Source: Aliivibrio finisterrensis_A
Lineage (GTDB): Bacteria; Pseudomonadota; Gammaproteobacteria; Enterobacterales; Vibrionaceae
DNA: 64,000 nucleotides
Assembly (NCBI RefSeq): GCF_004167675.1
Contig: NZ_SEZQ01000005.1
Reading direction: 5' to 3' (one strand)
Position numbers and translations under genes: made by a program
Shown here: piece by piece, positions 7,333-16,427 of the stretch
Layout of the letters: every line of letters begins with the position of its first letter
Position numbering within the stretch: the stretch's first letter is position 1
The notes under the pieces: generated by a model
What the model saw: the letters and a program-made list of their open reading frames with translations, nothing else
What the model was told of the DNA's origin: nothing
Databases searched by the model: none

Positions 7333-8109
7333 TCAAATCCCAAACAAAGAGGTGGTATTTTTATAAACAGTTTCCGAAATCGTTTGCATTGACTCTTTTC
7401 TAATCAAAGCCAAGTGTTCACATACTTTTTGTACTTTATCTGGCGTATTTTTTTGCCCTTGAAAGCCAAACAATGGCATGTCTGGCGCGTCGGTTTCTAA
7501 TAAAATTTTATCTAGAGGCAATTGTGAAACCACCATTTTGGTCTTCTTAGCTCTTTCGTAACTGATCACGCCACCGACACCAATATAGAAACCTAATTCA
7601 ATAAATTGATTCGCCTGTTGCAAGCTGCCACTGAAACCATGAATAACCCCGCCTCTCTCAGGCCTAATTTCTCTCAACAGCTTTACTGCCATATCGTGGC
7701 TTTTACGGCTGTGAATAATTAAAGGAAGTTGGTGCTTTTTTGCCAATAAACACTGCTGGCGAAAAACAGAGATCTGAATTTCCTTATCACTTTCTTGATG
7801 CCAAAAATCTAATCCACATTCACCAATCGCTACACACTTATTATTTTCTTCATCAAGCAACGCAGCTAAACTTTCTAACTCCTTTTCATAGTTCGATGTA
7901 ATAAATAACGGATGAATACCTAATGCATAATAAATACCATCAAACTGTTGGGATAAACCATTCACTTGATTCCAATTTGATTGATTCACACTAGGAACAA
8001 TGAATGTTGTTACTCCTCTGTCTTTTGCCATTTGTAAATACAAGGCTTCGTTACCTTTAAAAGGTGCAAAATCAAAATGACAGTGTGAATCAATGAATCG
8101 GAAAGCCAT
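7333..8109 (-). CDS. yjjV: TatD-family metal-dependent hydrolase (YjjV-like)
   Basis: A 258-residue TatD-family TIM-barrel hydrolase, probably a nuclease. Metal-ligand motifs are visible in order: IDSHCHFDF near the N-terminus, GECGLDFW with the bridging Glu, LIIHSRKS, GVIHGFSG and LLETDAPDMPL. The length is like E. coli YjjV (259). Its ATG overlaps the stop of the small DUF5363 gene by one base (TAATG), so the two are translationally coupled. Which TatD paralogue it is (YjjV rather than TatD or YcfH) is inferred from length and the DUF5363 neighbour. Confidence 0.88.
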   Translation of the reverse strand: MAFRFIDSHCHFDFAPFKGNEALYLQMAKDRGVTTFIVPSVNQSNWNQVNGLSQQFDGIYYALGIHPLFITSNYEKELESLAALLDEENNKCVAIGECGLDFWHQESDKEIQISVFRQQCLLAKKHQLPLIIHSRKSHDMAVKLLREIRPERGGVIHGFSGSLQQANQFIELGFYIGVGGVISYERAKKTKMVVSQLPLDKILLETDAPDMPLFGFQGQKNTPDKVQKVCEHLALIRKESMQTISETVYKNTTSLFGI

Positions 8110-8222
8110 TACTCTTCTTCTTTTTTATAAGGGACACAACTGCGTTTATTTTCAGGCGTTAACCCTAGCGACTTACACCAATCATCGTATTTCTTAATCC
8201 ATAACTTAATCAGTTTCAGCAC
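8109..8222 (-). CDS. DUF5363 small protein
   Basis: A 37-residue protein that begins at the GTG complementary to 8220-8222, with AAGGAAG about 8 bases upstream. An in-frame ATG at 8240 exists but lacks a ribosome site. The sequence contains WIKKYDDWCKSLGLTPENKR followed by SCVPY, which I recognise as the DUF5363 pattern of short Vibrionaceae proteins. The stop overlaps the yjjV start (TAATG). Function unknown. The two cysteines (Cys16, Cys29) and strongly basic N-terminus are the only other visible traits. Confidence 0.8.
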   Translation of the reverse strand: MLKLIKLWIKKYDDWCKSLGLTPENKRSCVPYKKEEE

Positions 8223-8273
8223 CCTCGTCTTCCTTATCATTAATTACAGTCATTATCTCTATACTATAGATAC

Positions 8274-8300
8274 AAAAACGGAGTCCGTTAAGACTCCGTT
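8274..8300 (-). terminator. Terminator of prfC
   Basis: AACGGAGT 8277-8284 pairs with ACTCCGTT 8293-8300. The A-run at 8274-8278 is a U-run on the minus strand, 25 bp past the prfC stop. Confidence 0.85.
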
Positions 8301-8324
8301 TCTATTTATTTGATTGCAACTAGA

Positions 8325-9905
8325 TTAGTGCTCACGAGTCGCTCTGAATTGAACCTCAGGGAAACGCTCAGACGCTAAATTCAAATTAACCATCGTTGGA
8401 GCAATATACGTTAAGTTATTACCACCATCTAACGCTAGGTTACTTTGGTTTTTACGCTGGAAGTCATCCATGATTTTGCCATCAGTACATTCAACCCAAC
8501 GAGCAGTTGCTACACTGATGCCTTCATAAATAGCTTCAACGTTATATTCAGATTTTAAACGAGATACAACCACATCAAACTGAAGTACACCAACCGCACC
8601 AACGATCAAATCATTGTTTTGAAGTGGACGGAATACTTGTACCGCACCTTCTTCAGAAAGTTGAACAAGACCTTTAAGCAGTTGCTTTTGCTTTAGTGGG
8701 TCTTTTAGGCGAATACGACGGAACAATTCAGGGGCAAAGTTTGGAATACCTGAGAATTTTAAGCTCTCACCTTGTGTAAACGTATCGCCGATTTGAATGG
8801 TACCGTGGTTGTGTAAACCAATGATATCACCCGCATACGCCGTCTCAGCACGAGAACGATCGCCCGCCATGAAAGTTACCGCATCAGAAATACTGACACT
8901 CTTACCTGTACGCACATGGTTCATTTTCATGCTTTGAGTATAAGTACCCGACACAATACGCATGAAAGCGATACGGTCACGGTGCTTAGGATCCATGTTT
9001 GCTTGGATCTTAAATACAAAGCCTGAGAACTTATCTTCTGTTGCTTCAACTGGACGTTCTACAGCTTCACGTGTTTGTGGTGCAGGAGCCCAATCCGTTA
9101 AGCCTTCTAGCATGTGGTCAACACCAAAGTTACCTAATGCGGTACCAAAGTATACTGGCGTTAATTCACCGGCAAGGAAAAGCTCAAGATCAAATTCAGG
9201 GCAAGCACCCATTACTAACTCTAGCTCTTCACGAACATTCGCAGCTAACTCAGCACCAACGGCTACATCTAACTCCGGGTTATCTAAACCTTTAATGGTG
9301 CGAACTTCTTGAATTTCATGACCATGGCCTGATGCGTATAAGATCGTTTCATCGCGGTGGATATGGTAAACACCTTTAAATTCTTTACCACAACCAATCG
9401 GCCATGAAATAGGTGCACAAGCCATTCCTAGCTCGCTTTCTACTTCATCAAGTACTTCCATTGGGTCACGTACTTCACGGTCTAATTTGTTCATAAACGT
9501 AACGATAGGTGTATCACGTAGGCGTGTTACTTCCATCAATTTACGAGTACGATCTTCGACACCTTTAGCGGCATCGATCACCATTAGACATGAATCTACA
9601 GCCGTTAGTGTACGGTAAGTATCTTCAGAGAAATCTTCGTGTCCAGGAGTATCAAGAAGGTTAACAAGACAACCATTAAATGGAAATTGCATTACCGACG
9701 TAGTTACCGAGATACCACGTTCTTTTTCCATTTCCATCCAGTCTGATTTTGCGTGCTGGTTTGAACCACGACCTTTTACCGTACCCGCTTTTTGAATCGC
9801 GTTTCCGAATAATAATACTTTTTCAGTAATGGTTGTTTTACCCGCATCCGGGTGAGAAATGATGGCAAACGTTCTGCGTTTACCCACTTCTTGTAAAAAA
9901 GACAT
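8325..9905 (-). CDS. prfC: Peptide chain release factor 3 (RF3)
   Basis: A 526-residue translational GTPase that removes RF1/RF2 from the ribosome after termination. GTPase motifs are visible in order: G1 SHPDAGKTT, G2/switch I RGISVTTSVMQF, G3 DTPGHEDFSEDTYRT and G4 MNKLDRE. The C-terminal domains III and IV follow, ending in FPEVQFRATREH. The length is nearly that of E. coli RF3 (529). It has its own promoter (9954-9982) and terminator, so it appears monocistronic. Confidence 0.97.
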   Translation of the reverse strand: MSFLQEVGKRRTFAIISHPDAGKTTITEKVLLFGNAIQKAGTVKGRGSNQHAKSDWMEMEKERGISVTTSVMQFPFNGCLVNLLDTPGHEDFSEDTYRTLTAVDSCLMVIDAAKGVEDRTRKLMEVTRLRDTPIVTFMNKLDREVRDPMEVLDEVESELGMACAPISWPIGCGKEFKGVYHIHRDETILYASGHGHEIQEVRTIKGLDNPELDVAVGAELAANVREELELVMGACPEFDLELFLAGELTPVYFGTALGNFGVDHMLEGLTDWAPAPQTREAVERPVEATEDKFSGFVFKIQANMDPKHRDRIAFMRIVSGTYTQSMKMNHVRTGKSVSISDAVTFMAGDRSRAETAYAGDIIGLHNHGTIQIGDTFTQGESLKFSGIPNFAPELFRRIRLKDPLKQKQLLKGLVQLSEEGAVQVFRPLQNNDLIVGAVGVLQFDVVVSRLKSEYNVEAIYEGISVATARWVECTDGKIMDDFQRKNQSNLALDGGNNLTYIAPTMVNLNLASERFPEVQFRATREH

Positions 9906-9953
9906 AAGCGTTGATAATCCTGTAAGATTTCAGAAAGGATGTAATTAGGCGAG

Positions 9954-9982
9954 ATTATACTCAAAGACGGCCATTATCTAAA
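9954..9982 (-). promoter_or_regulatory. Sigma-70 promoter of prfC
   Basis: On the minus strand TTTAGA (9977-9982) and TATAAT (9954-9959) are separated by 17 bp, about 50 bp before the prfC ATG. Confidence 0.65.
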
Positions 9983-10022
9983 GCACCGAATTAAAATAAC
10001 CTCAGCATTAAATAAGAGGCAT

Positions 10023-10469
10023 TTAAAAGAAAATATAACTCATGATAATAGCGTCTTCTTTACCAGTAGCTGTTGGATAGTAATCATGACGTCGAGTGAC
10101 TTCATTAAACCCTTCAGATTCATACAAAGAAATTGCTTTTACGTTACTTTCACGAACTTCAAGCCAAGCAGATTCAGCGCTTTGTTCCATGCACATATCA
10201 ATAAAAAATTCAGTCAATTTACGACCAAGCCCTTTTCTTTGATACGCAGGATCAATAGCAATATTCAGCAAGGTAACTTCGCCTACCACGTTTTGAGCGT
10301 AGAAGTAGCCCACCACCTGATCATTTTCTAGCATCACTCGATGTTGCGCGCAGCGACTGTTCAACTCCCGGATCATAGATTCTGCCCAAGGATGTGAATG
10401 TGCTGCGTTTTCGATTCTCCAAATATCATCTAAATGAGAATCAGAGATCGGTTGAATATTAATGGTCAT
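10023..10469 (-). CDS. rimI: Ribosomal-protein-S18-alanine N-acetyltransferase RimI
   Basis: A 148-residue GNAT acetyltransferase equal in length to E. coli RimI, which acetylates the N-terminal Ala of ribosomal protein S18. The acetyl-CoA loop appears as DPAYQRKGLGRKL, followed by WLEVRESNVKAISLYESEGF, the hallmark RimI stretch. It overlaps the end of holD by 11 bp, the same holD-rimI coupling as in E. coli. Confidence 0.93.
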   Translation of the reverse strand: MTINIQPISDSHLDDIWRIENAAHSHPWAESMIRELNSRCAQHRVMLENDQVVGYFYAQNVVGEVTLLNIAIDPAYQRKGLGRKLTEFFIDMCMEQSAESAWLEVRESNVKAISLYESEGFNEVTRRHDYYPTATGKEDAIIMSYIFF

Positions 10470-10860
10470 AAGAACAAATTTGTCGCCATAAATCGCGTCG
10501 TGATTGAGTATTGGTATGCATTTCTGAAAGTAGTGGTGAGCTTAATGCTTTCACCCCTTCCAACTCAGTAATAGGTACACCCGAAAACCAAGACCATGTT
10601 AGCTTGTGTTCAGCTAAATACTCTAACGCGCTAGAAGGAAGAAATAACGCCTGCTCTGGTGATAATTTCATGCTCGCAAGTACCTTTCCAAAAAGAAAAG
10701 CATCGCGCTCAGTAGGAACTGCAGGAGCCACAAAAAGTAACTGACAAGTTTCTGGTAACGATATGGTATTGGCTTCTAATGTTGGAAAATATTCAGGTTG
10801 TCGGACTTGCCAAACTGAAATACTCATCTCATTTAAAAACTGTAACGCTTGCTGTGGCAT
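10459..10860 (-). CDS. holD: DNA polymerase III psi subunit HolD
   Basis: A 133-residue protein, like E. coli psi (137). Psi joins chi and tethers it to the clamp-loader and SSB. Visible family traits are the N-terminal FLNEMSISVWQVRQPE (a chi/clamp-loader contact region with the typical WxVRxP) and LLFVAPAVPTERDAFLFGKVLASM. The gene diverges fast, so the call leans on this N-terminus plus the overlap with rimI. Confidence 0.87.
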   Translation of the reverse strand: MPQQALQFLNEMSISVWQVRQPEYFPTLEANTISLPETCQLLFVAPAVPTERDAFLFGKVLASMKLSPEQALFLPSSALEYLAEHKLTWSWFSGVPITELEGVKALSSPLLSEMHTNTQSRRDLWRQICSYDH

Positions 10861-10950
10861 ATCAATTCACTTGTCAATCTAGGGAAAAGAATATTATCAA
10901 TATTCCTCAATTGATGCCACTTGTTGTCGGAGGGATTAAAGCGATAAATA

Positions 10951-10980
10951 AAAATGCTCATTAATCATAATGAGCATTCT
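10951..10980 (-). terminator. Terminator of the ubiT-yhbS pair
   Basis: AATGCTCATTA 10953-10963 pairs with TAATGAGCATT 10968-10978 (11 bp, 4-base loop), with a U-rich tail on the minus strand. Confidence 0.75.
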
Positions 10981-10989
10981 ATTATTGGA

Positions 10990-11493
10990 TTATAGCAAAT
11001 CAAACTCTGGGCAATATTCAATTAAGCCCGCTTTCCCTTCTAGAAACTCAGGAGAGCACGCCTTAATCATAAATGCCTCTTCTGGCACTTCCCATTTACA
11101 ATTCATATTATATGTTTTTGCAGATTCAAAACCGAAACGTTGATAATAAGCTGGATCACCCAATACCACTGAAACCGGGTAACCCAATTCAGCTAAGGTT
11201 TCTAATCCCTCTTTCACTAAGGTTTGAGCAATACCTTGCTTTTGGTATTCTTTTTTAACGCACAATGGTGCTAAACCTTGCCAATTAAAATCTTCACCAT
11301 CAAGTGTTACAGGGCTAAATAAGCAGTGTCCAATCACCTCTCCTTCATCAGAGCAAGCGACCAATGATAACGTTAAGTGACTGTTTTCACGTAAAGACAT
11401 CACAAGCTTTGCTTCTGCTTCTGTTTCAAAGGTTTCACGAACTAATCGATCTATCGTTAAAATATCCGCTGGCGCTTCAGTTCTAATAAGCAT
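10990..11493 (-). CDS. yhbS: GNAT-family N-acetyltransferase YhbS
   Basis: A 167-residue acetyltransferase; the CoA-binding motif is visible as PLCVKKEYQKQGIAQTLVKEG, split here as LCVKKEYQ and KQGIAQTLV. It ends with the YhbS-type tail around FGFESA and LIEYCPEFDLL. The substrate is unknown. It overlaps ubiT by 11 bp, reproducing the E. coli yhbS-yhbT neighbourhood. Confidence 0.85.
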   Translation of the reverse strand: MLIRTEAPADILTIDRLVRETFETEAEAKLVMSLRENSHLTLSLVACSDEGEVIGHCLFSPVTLDGEDFNWQGLAPLCVKKEYQKQGIAQTLVKEGLETLAELGYPVSVVLGDPAYYQRFGFESAKTYNMNCKWEVPEEAFMIKACSPEFLEGKAGLIEYCPEFDLL

Positions 11494-12001
11494 TTATCGT
11501 CTCTTTTACTTCAGGTTCTTGTAAACCTTGTTGGACAAAATTAGCCAACGTCATCAATGCTTGGTTTAAAGGTTTTGGAAGTGAATCAAGATCAACACTG
11601 TCCATTAAGTTTTTCACTTCAAGCCCAAGCTCTGTATCCCCTTCAATTTTAAGGCGACGTTGGAAAAATAGAGTGTCAGGATCTTCTTTACGGCCTGCAA
11701 TTAAAATCAAATCATTTAATTGGCCACTAAAGCTTACATCATCACTCTCTTCTTTGTTTGAGACTATCAGTTTTTCATCTTGATAACTGATAAACCAATG
11801 TAATTCGAGATCAAGAATGGAAACTTTTAACCATTTATCCTCTAGAAACTCAAAATCTCCATCGTCAAGCGCTTCATGAAATACTTGTTTCAAGCCTTCG
11901 AGCAATGCCTTCTGTTGAACTGAAACAGGAACTAACTTTGCAGGAACTTTTAAGATCGATGCCGCATTTTTTACTAGTTTTGAACGAATTTGATTAATCA
12001 C
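11483..12001 (-). CDS. ubiT: Ubiquinone accessory factor UbiT (SCP2 domain, YhbT)
   Basis: A 172-residue SCP2 sterol-carrier-domain protein, as in E. coli YhbT (174). UbiT is the lipid-binding partner of UbiU-UbiV in oxygen-independent ubiquinone synthesis. The SCP2 core is visible from KWLKVSILDLELHWFIS to FSGQLNDLILIAGRKEDPD and FFQRRLKIEGDTELGLEVKN. It points away from ubiU-ubiV, from which it is separated by the GGDEF-EAL gene, whereas in E. coli yhbT and yhbU are adjacent and divergent. Confidence 0.9.
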   Translation of the reverse strand: MINQIRSKLVKNAASILKVPAKLVPVSVQQKALLEGLKQVFHEALDDGDFEFLEDKWLKVSILDLELHWFISYQDEKLIVSNKEESDDVSFSGQLNDLILIAGRKEDPDTLFFQRRLKIEGDTELGLEVKNLMDSVDLDSLPKPLNQALMTLANFVQQGLQEPEVKETINAY

Positions 12002-12217
12002 GCTTAATTTCCATTACATTTAGTCGATAACTGTAAGCAAGTATAAATTGATTGTCCGATATCTAACCTGTTTCTTATCAAAAAAAGTACTTATTACAAT
12101 TTAGGGTAGAAAATAGGGATTCATTCAATGTATATTTTATCGTTCGACTTATAAATACTAATAATTATTACTAATTCTGGAAGTTATTTGTCTTCTTTTA
12201 CTAAAAGCGGTAACACT

Positions 12218-14245
12218 ATGTCTCTTTCTCAAATACAACACTGGCTTCCTTTGCTTACAGATAATAGTCCATTTCTGTTTGCTATTTTGGACACGGATCA
12301 TAACTACGTTACCGTTAATAATCGTTACTGTGAAATCAGTGGGTTAAGTAGGGAAGCGTTATGCGGTCGTTCTGACACCGATATCTTAGGTGCTCATTTC
12401 TATTCCTCGCTTAAAGCTTATTATGATAGAGCCTTAAGTGGTGAAAAAATTGAAGCTGAAATTACATTAGACGATCATCGTTTTGATACCAGCCTTCACT
12501 TTAGCTTATTCCCCATAGAGCAGGACGATAACACTTACATTGTCTTTCACGCTGTTGATACTTCAGAACGACAACAACTACTTAATTCTTTAAAAGAAAG
12601 TGAAACCAAATATCATAAGCTTACCGAACTGCTAAATGACTCCGTCTTGCTGATTGAAGGGGATATTATTGTTTCAGCAAATACCGCTTCCGCCAAAATG
12701 CTTGGGTTTAATAAAGCCTCTGAATTTGTAGGTGAAAGCATTGAGCAATTATTAACTTCCGCAAACAAAACTCAGTCACTTTCCGAAACCATTATTGAAT
12801 TGGCATCAGAGCAATCTCTCATTGTAAGAACTACCGTTAATTGTGGCACCCGAGCTGAACTGATATTAACCGTTGAAAAAACACATATCCTAGGTAGCCC
12901 CGCTCATTTAGTTATTTTAAAAGAGCACAAAAAACAAACCAAAAATGAAAATCAAATCGCAGTTTCTCAAGTCGACTTATTAACCGGGATTTATAATCGA
13001 CATGGTTTCACTCATGTTATTGAAAAAATGATTAAAGAAGACATTCCTTTTTTCATGCTTTACCTAGACATCGATAACTTCAAAAATATAAATGACTCTT
13101 TAGGCCATCACATTGGCGATAGAGTGTTAAAAGAAATATCCACCCGCTTACAAAAATTACTCCCTAAACACGCTATTGTTGGCCATTTAGGTGGTGATGA
13201 ATTTGGTATTCTTTTTCCAAAGCCTGAACATAATCAGATCCTTGACCAATTATCTGAAAAGATCATATCCCTTATTAACCAACCTTTTGATCTTGTTCAT
13301 TTCTCTAAAAGACTCGCTTGTTCAATTGGTAGCGTTCAATACCCAACCGATGGCACTGATGCACGCAGCTTATTACAAAATGCAGATACTGCTATGTATG
13401 AAGCTAAAGATCGCGGTCGTAATCGTTTAATCAAATTCCATGACCAAATGAACAAAGAAGCGCGTATGCGTTTATGGTTAGAGATTGAACTTCAAAAAGC
13501 GCTACAAAATAATGGGCTCGAAGTCTGGTATCAACCAAAAGTCAGCGCTCGTGATTTTAGAATTAATGGTGCAGAAGCCCTAGTTCGTTGGAAGCATCCT
13601 GTTGAAGGTTACATTAGCCCTGCTCGCTTTATTCCTGTTGCTGAACGCTCAGGGCTGATTGAAACACTTGGTAAAGTGGTTATGCGTGAGGTGTTTCAAA
13701 CTGTTAAAGAATGGAAAAATCAAGGCATTTTACCTGGCCGTATTGCGATTAATTTATCACCGGAGCAATTTGGTAATCCTCAATTAATTGAATACATGGA
13801 ACGCTTACTTAAAACCACACAAGTTGACCCTAACTGCATCACTTTAGAGCTAACAGAAAGTGCGGTAATGAGTGATGGTGAACACGCCATTCAAATGCTA
13901 GACGCCATTAAAAAACTTGGCTTTACTCTATCAATTGATGACTTTGGTACTGGCTACTCTTCTTTAGCTTATCTTGCGCGCTTCCCTCTTGATGAACTAA
14001 AAATTGACCGTGGATTCATCAATGAGATCGACACACTACCAAAGCAAATCACCATTATAGAAAATGTGATTAACTTAGGTAAAAACTTGAACATGGATAT
14101 CGTCGCAGAAGGGGTTGAGACAAGACAACAAGCGATGCTGTTATCCAGTTTAAACTGTGACTCAATCCAAGGCTTCCACTTCCATAAACCTCAACCAAAA
14201 CATGAGATTGAAGCGCTATTAGTACAAAATAAACGTTCTAGATAA
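12218..14245 (+). CDS. PAS-PAS-GGDEF-EAL cyclic-di-GMP protein
   Basis: A 675-residue protein without obvious transmembrane segments. It has two PAS regions (about residues 8-115 and 125-235), a GGDEF domain with intact GGDEF at 325-329, and an EAL domain with EALVRW at 453. The EAL catalytic set looks complete: NLSPEQF, LELTES, SIDDFGTGYSSL, KIDRGF, AEGVET and QGFHFHKP, so phosphodiesterase activity is likely. The RxxD inhibitory site expected five residues before GGDEF is absent (PKHA). The ATG at 12218 is taken as the start; an in-frame TTG at 12188 with GGAAG upstream is an alternative. It is inserted between ubiT and ubiU. Confidence 0.88.
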   Translation: MSLSQIQHWLPLLTDNSPFLFAILDTDHNYVTVNNRYCEISGLSREALCGRSDTDILGAHFYSSLKAYYDRALSGEKIEAEITLDDHRFDTSLHFSLFPIEQDDNTYIVFHAVDTSERQQLLNSLKESETKYHKLTELLNDSVLLIEGDIIVSANTASAKMLGFNKASEFVGESIEQLLTSANKTQSLSETIIELASEQSLIVRTTVNCGTRAELILTVEKTHILGSPAHLVILKEHKKQTKNENQIAVSQVDLLTGIYNRHGFTHVIEKMIKEDIPFFMLYLDIDNFKNINDSLGHHIGDRVLKEISTRLQKLLPKHAIVGHLGGDEFGILFPKPEHNQILDQLSEKIISLINQPFDLVHFSKRLACSIGSVQYPTDGTDARSLLQNADTAMYEAKDRGRNRLIKFHDQMNKEARMRLWLEIELQKALQNNGLEVWYQPKVSARDFRINGAEALVRWKHPVEGYISPARFIPVAERSGLIETLGKVVMREVFQTVKEWKNQGILPGRIAINLSPEQFGNPQLIEYMERLLKTTQVDPNCITLELTESAVMSDGEHAIQMLDAIKKLGFTLSIDDFGTGYSSLAYLARFPLDELKIDRGFINEIDTLPKQITIIENVINLGKNLNMDIVAEGVETRQQAMLLSSLNCDSIQGFHFHKPQPKHEIEALLVQNKRSR

Positions 14246-14462
14246 TCAAATACTAGATAACTTAATACCTAGGAAGCACCTGCCACTTTCTAGGTATTAC
14301 AACCAATTATGAAAAATTAAATCAAAAAAAGTCACCTTTCATACCATTCCATTTCAAAGCTGCATTTCAACAACAAAAGAACCAAAAACCTGCCTTAAAT
14401 CAAGTTTCAAAATTATCTTATCATTATCATAGAGCATCAGATTCTCGTAACTAGGTATTCTA

Positions 14463-15464
14463 ATGGAACTCCTCTGCCCTGCCGGTAATTTACCTGCCCT
14501 GAAAACCGCAATCGATTGTGGTGCTGATGCGGTTTATATCGGTTTTAAAGACGATACTAACGCTCGCCATTTTGCAGGCTTAAACTTCACAGGTAAAAAA
14601 CTTGAGAAAGCGGTGCAATACGTTCACGACCATAATAAGCATATTCATGTTGCTTTAAATACATTTGCTCACCCGGATGGATTTAGCCGTTGGACAAAAG
14701 CCGTTGATAACGCGGCAGCGATGGGGATCGATGCGCTCATTATCTCGGATATCGGGGTTCTAGAATACGCGGCAACCACTTACCCAGATTTAGAGCTACA
14801 CTTATCCGTTCAAGCTTCGGCCACCAACGTTGCTGCGATTGATTTCTATAAGAAAAATTTCAATATTAAACGTGTAGTTTTGCCACGAGTTCTTTCAATC
14901 CATCAGGTAAAGCAACTATCACGTAACTTAACTTCTGATGTTGATTTAGAGGTCTTTGCGTTTGGTAGCTTATGTATCATGTCTGAAGGTCGTTGTTATC
15001 TATCCTCATACATGACAGGCGAATCACCAAATACGGTTGGTGCTTGCTCTCCAGCAAAATACGTTCGCTGGCAAGAAACTGAAAATGGCTTAGAATCACG
15101 CCTTAATAACATCCTTATCGATCGCTATGGTGAAGGTGAGAATGCAGGTTACCCTACCCTTTGTAAAGGTCGTTTTGACGTAGAAGGAAAAACCTTCCAT
15201 GCGCTTGAGGAGCCGACAAGCTTAAATACGTTATCGCTTGTTCCTGAGCTTTTTGCTGCCAATGTCGCTTCAGTTAAAATTGAAGGTCGTCAGCGTAGCC
15301 CTGCTTATGTAGAACAAGTGACTCGAACTTGGCGTGCAGCCATTGATCACTATAAAGCAAACCCTGAAGGCTATTCTGTTGAACCTAAGTGGGATGCAAC
15401 ATTAGCTAATGTATCAGAAGGGACTCAAACAACCCTTGGTGCATATCACAAGAAGTGGCAATAG
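14463..15464 (+). CDS. ubiU: Ubiquinone biosynthesis protein UbiU (U32 family, YhbU)
   Basis: A 333-residue peptidase-U32-family protein. With UbiV it performs the oxygen-independent ring hydroxylations of ubiquinone synthesis and carries a 4Fe-4S cluster. Four cysteines sit at 171, 178, 195 and 234, the same spacing as the cluster ligands known for E. coli UbiU. The N-terminus MELLCPAGNLPALKTAID and the KIEGRQRSPAYVEQV segment are U32 hallmarks. The ubiV gene follows after 9 bp, so the two form an operon. Confidence 0.95.
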   Translation: MELLCPAGNLPALKTAIDCGADAVYIGFKDDTNARHFAGLNFTGKKLEKAVQYVHDHNKHIHVALNTFAHPDGFSRWTKAVDNAAAMGIDALIISDIGVLEYAATTYPDLELHLSVQASATNVAAIDFYKKNFNIKRVVLPRVLSIHQVKQLSRNLTSDVDLEVFAFGSLCIMSEGRCYLSSYMTGESPNTVGACSPAKYVRWQETENGLESRLNNILIDRYGEGENAGYPTLCKGRFDVEGKTFHALEEPTSLNTLSLVPELFAANVASVKIEGRQRSPAYVEQVTRTWRAAIDHYKANPEGYSVEPKWDATLANVSEGTQTTLGAYHKKWQ

Positions 15465-15473
15465 GAGAACATT

Positions 15474-16352
15474 ATGAAATACGCACTAGGTCCACTTCTG
15501 TACTTTTGGTCAAAAGAAAATATTGAAGACTTTTACCAAAAATCAATCAACAGTGAAGCTGATATTATTTATTTAGGCGAAAGTGTTTGCTCAAAGCGCC
15601 GAGAAATGAAACCTAAAGATTGGTTTGCTATCGCTAAAGAGATTTCAGATTCTGGCAAGCAGGTTGTTTTATCAACCATGGCACTGTTAGAAGCACCAAG
15701 TGAAGTCAATGTAATGAAAAAGTACATTGATAATGGTGACTTCATTATTGAAGCTAATGATGTTTCTGCAATTCAATTAGCTTCAGATAGCAAGGTTCCG
15801 TTTGTGGTTGGCCCTGCCGTTAACTGTTATAACGCTCAAACATTAAATTTATTTTTAAAGCAAGGCATGACTCGTTGGTGTATGCCGGTTGAATTATCAC
15901 GCGAATGGCTACAAAACGTATTAATTCAATGTGATGAACTTGGTATTCGTAATAAGTTTGAAACTGAAGTATTCAGCTACGGTTACTTACCACTGGCTTA
16001 TTCAGCTCGCTGCTTTACCGCAAGAGCAGAAAACAAGCCAAAAGATGAGTGTGAGACTTGTTGTATCAAGTACCCAAATGGCATCACTGTAAATAGCCAA
16101 GAAGGGCAAGAAGTCTTTACTTTAAATGGTATTCAAACCCAATCAGGCTACTGCTATAACCTCATCAATGACTTACCAAGTATGGAAAAGTTGGTTGATG
16201 TGGTGCGATTAAGCCCATTAAGCGTAGAAACCTTTAGCGAAGTATCTAAATTTAAAGCTAATGAAGCAGGTATTGAAAAGTTTGCGCTAAAAGATGCTCG
16301 TCAATGCAACGGTTATTGGCACAATATCGCAGGACTAGATATCCAAATCTAG
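15474..16352 (+). CDS. ubiV: Ubiquinone biosynthesis protein UbiV (U32 family, YhbV)
   Basis: A 292-residue partner of UbiU. Cysteines at 39, 180, 193 and 197 match the positions of the 4Fe-4S ligands reported for E. coli UbiV; a further Cys lies at 196 (DECETCCIKY). The start ATG is preceded by AGGAGA. It ends the operon at the terminator 16372-16408. Confidence 0.95.
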   Translation: MKYALGPLLYFWSKENIEDFYQKSINSEADIIYLGESVCSKRREMKPKDWFAIAKEISDSGKQVVLSTMALLEAPSEVNVMKKYIDNGDFIIEANDVSAIQLASDSKVPFVVGPAVNCYNAQTLNLFLKQGMTRWCMPVELSREWLQNVLIQCDELGIRNKFETEVFSYGYLPLAYSARCFTARAENKPKDECETCCIKYPNGITVNSQEGQEVFTLNGIQTQSGYCYNLINDLPSMEKLVDVVRLSPLSVETFSEVSKFKANEAGIEKFALKDARQCNGYWHNIAGLDIQI

Positions 16353-16371
16353 TATAAGCCTTAATGATACA

Positions 16372-16408
16372 AAAAAGCCCTTACTTCACTTAGAACTAAG
16401 GGCTTTTT
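16372..16408. terminator. Bidirectional terminator between ubiV and nlpI
   Basis: AAAAAGCCCTTA 16372-16383 pairs with TAAGGGCTTTTT 16397-16408. Poly-A and poly-T flanks allow it to act for both convergent genes. Confidence 0.88.
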
Positions 16409-16427
16409 ATAAACACTAAATACAGCG

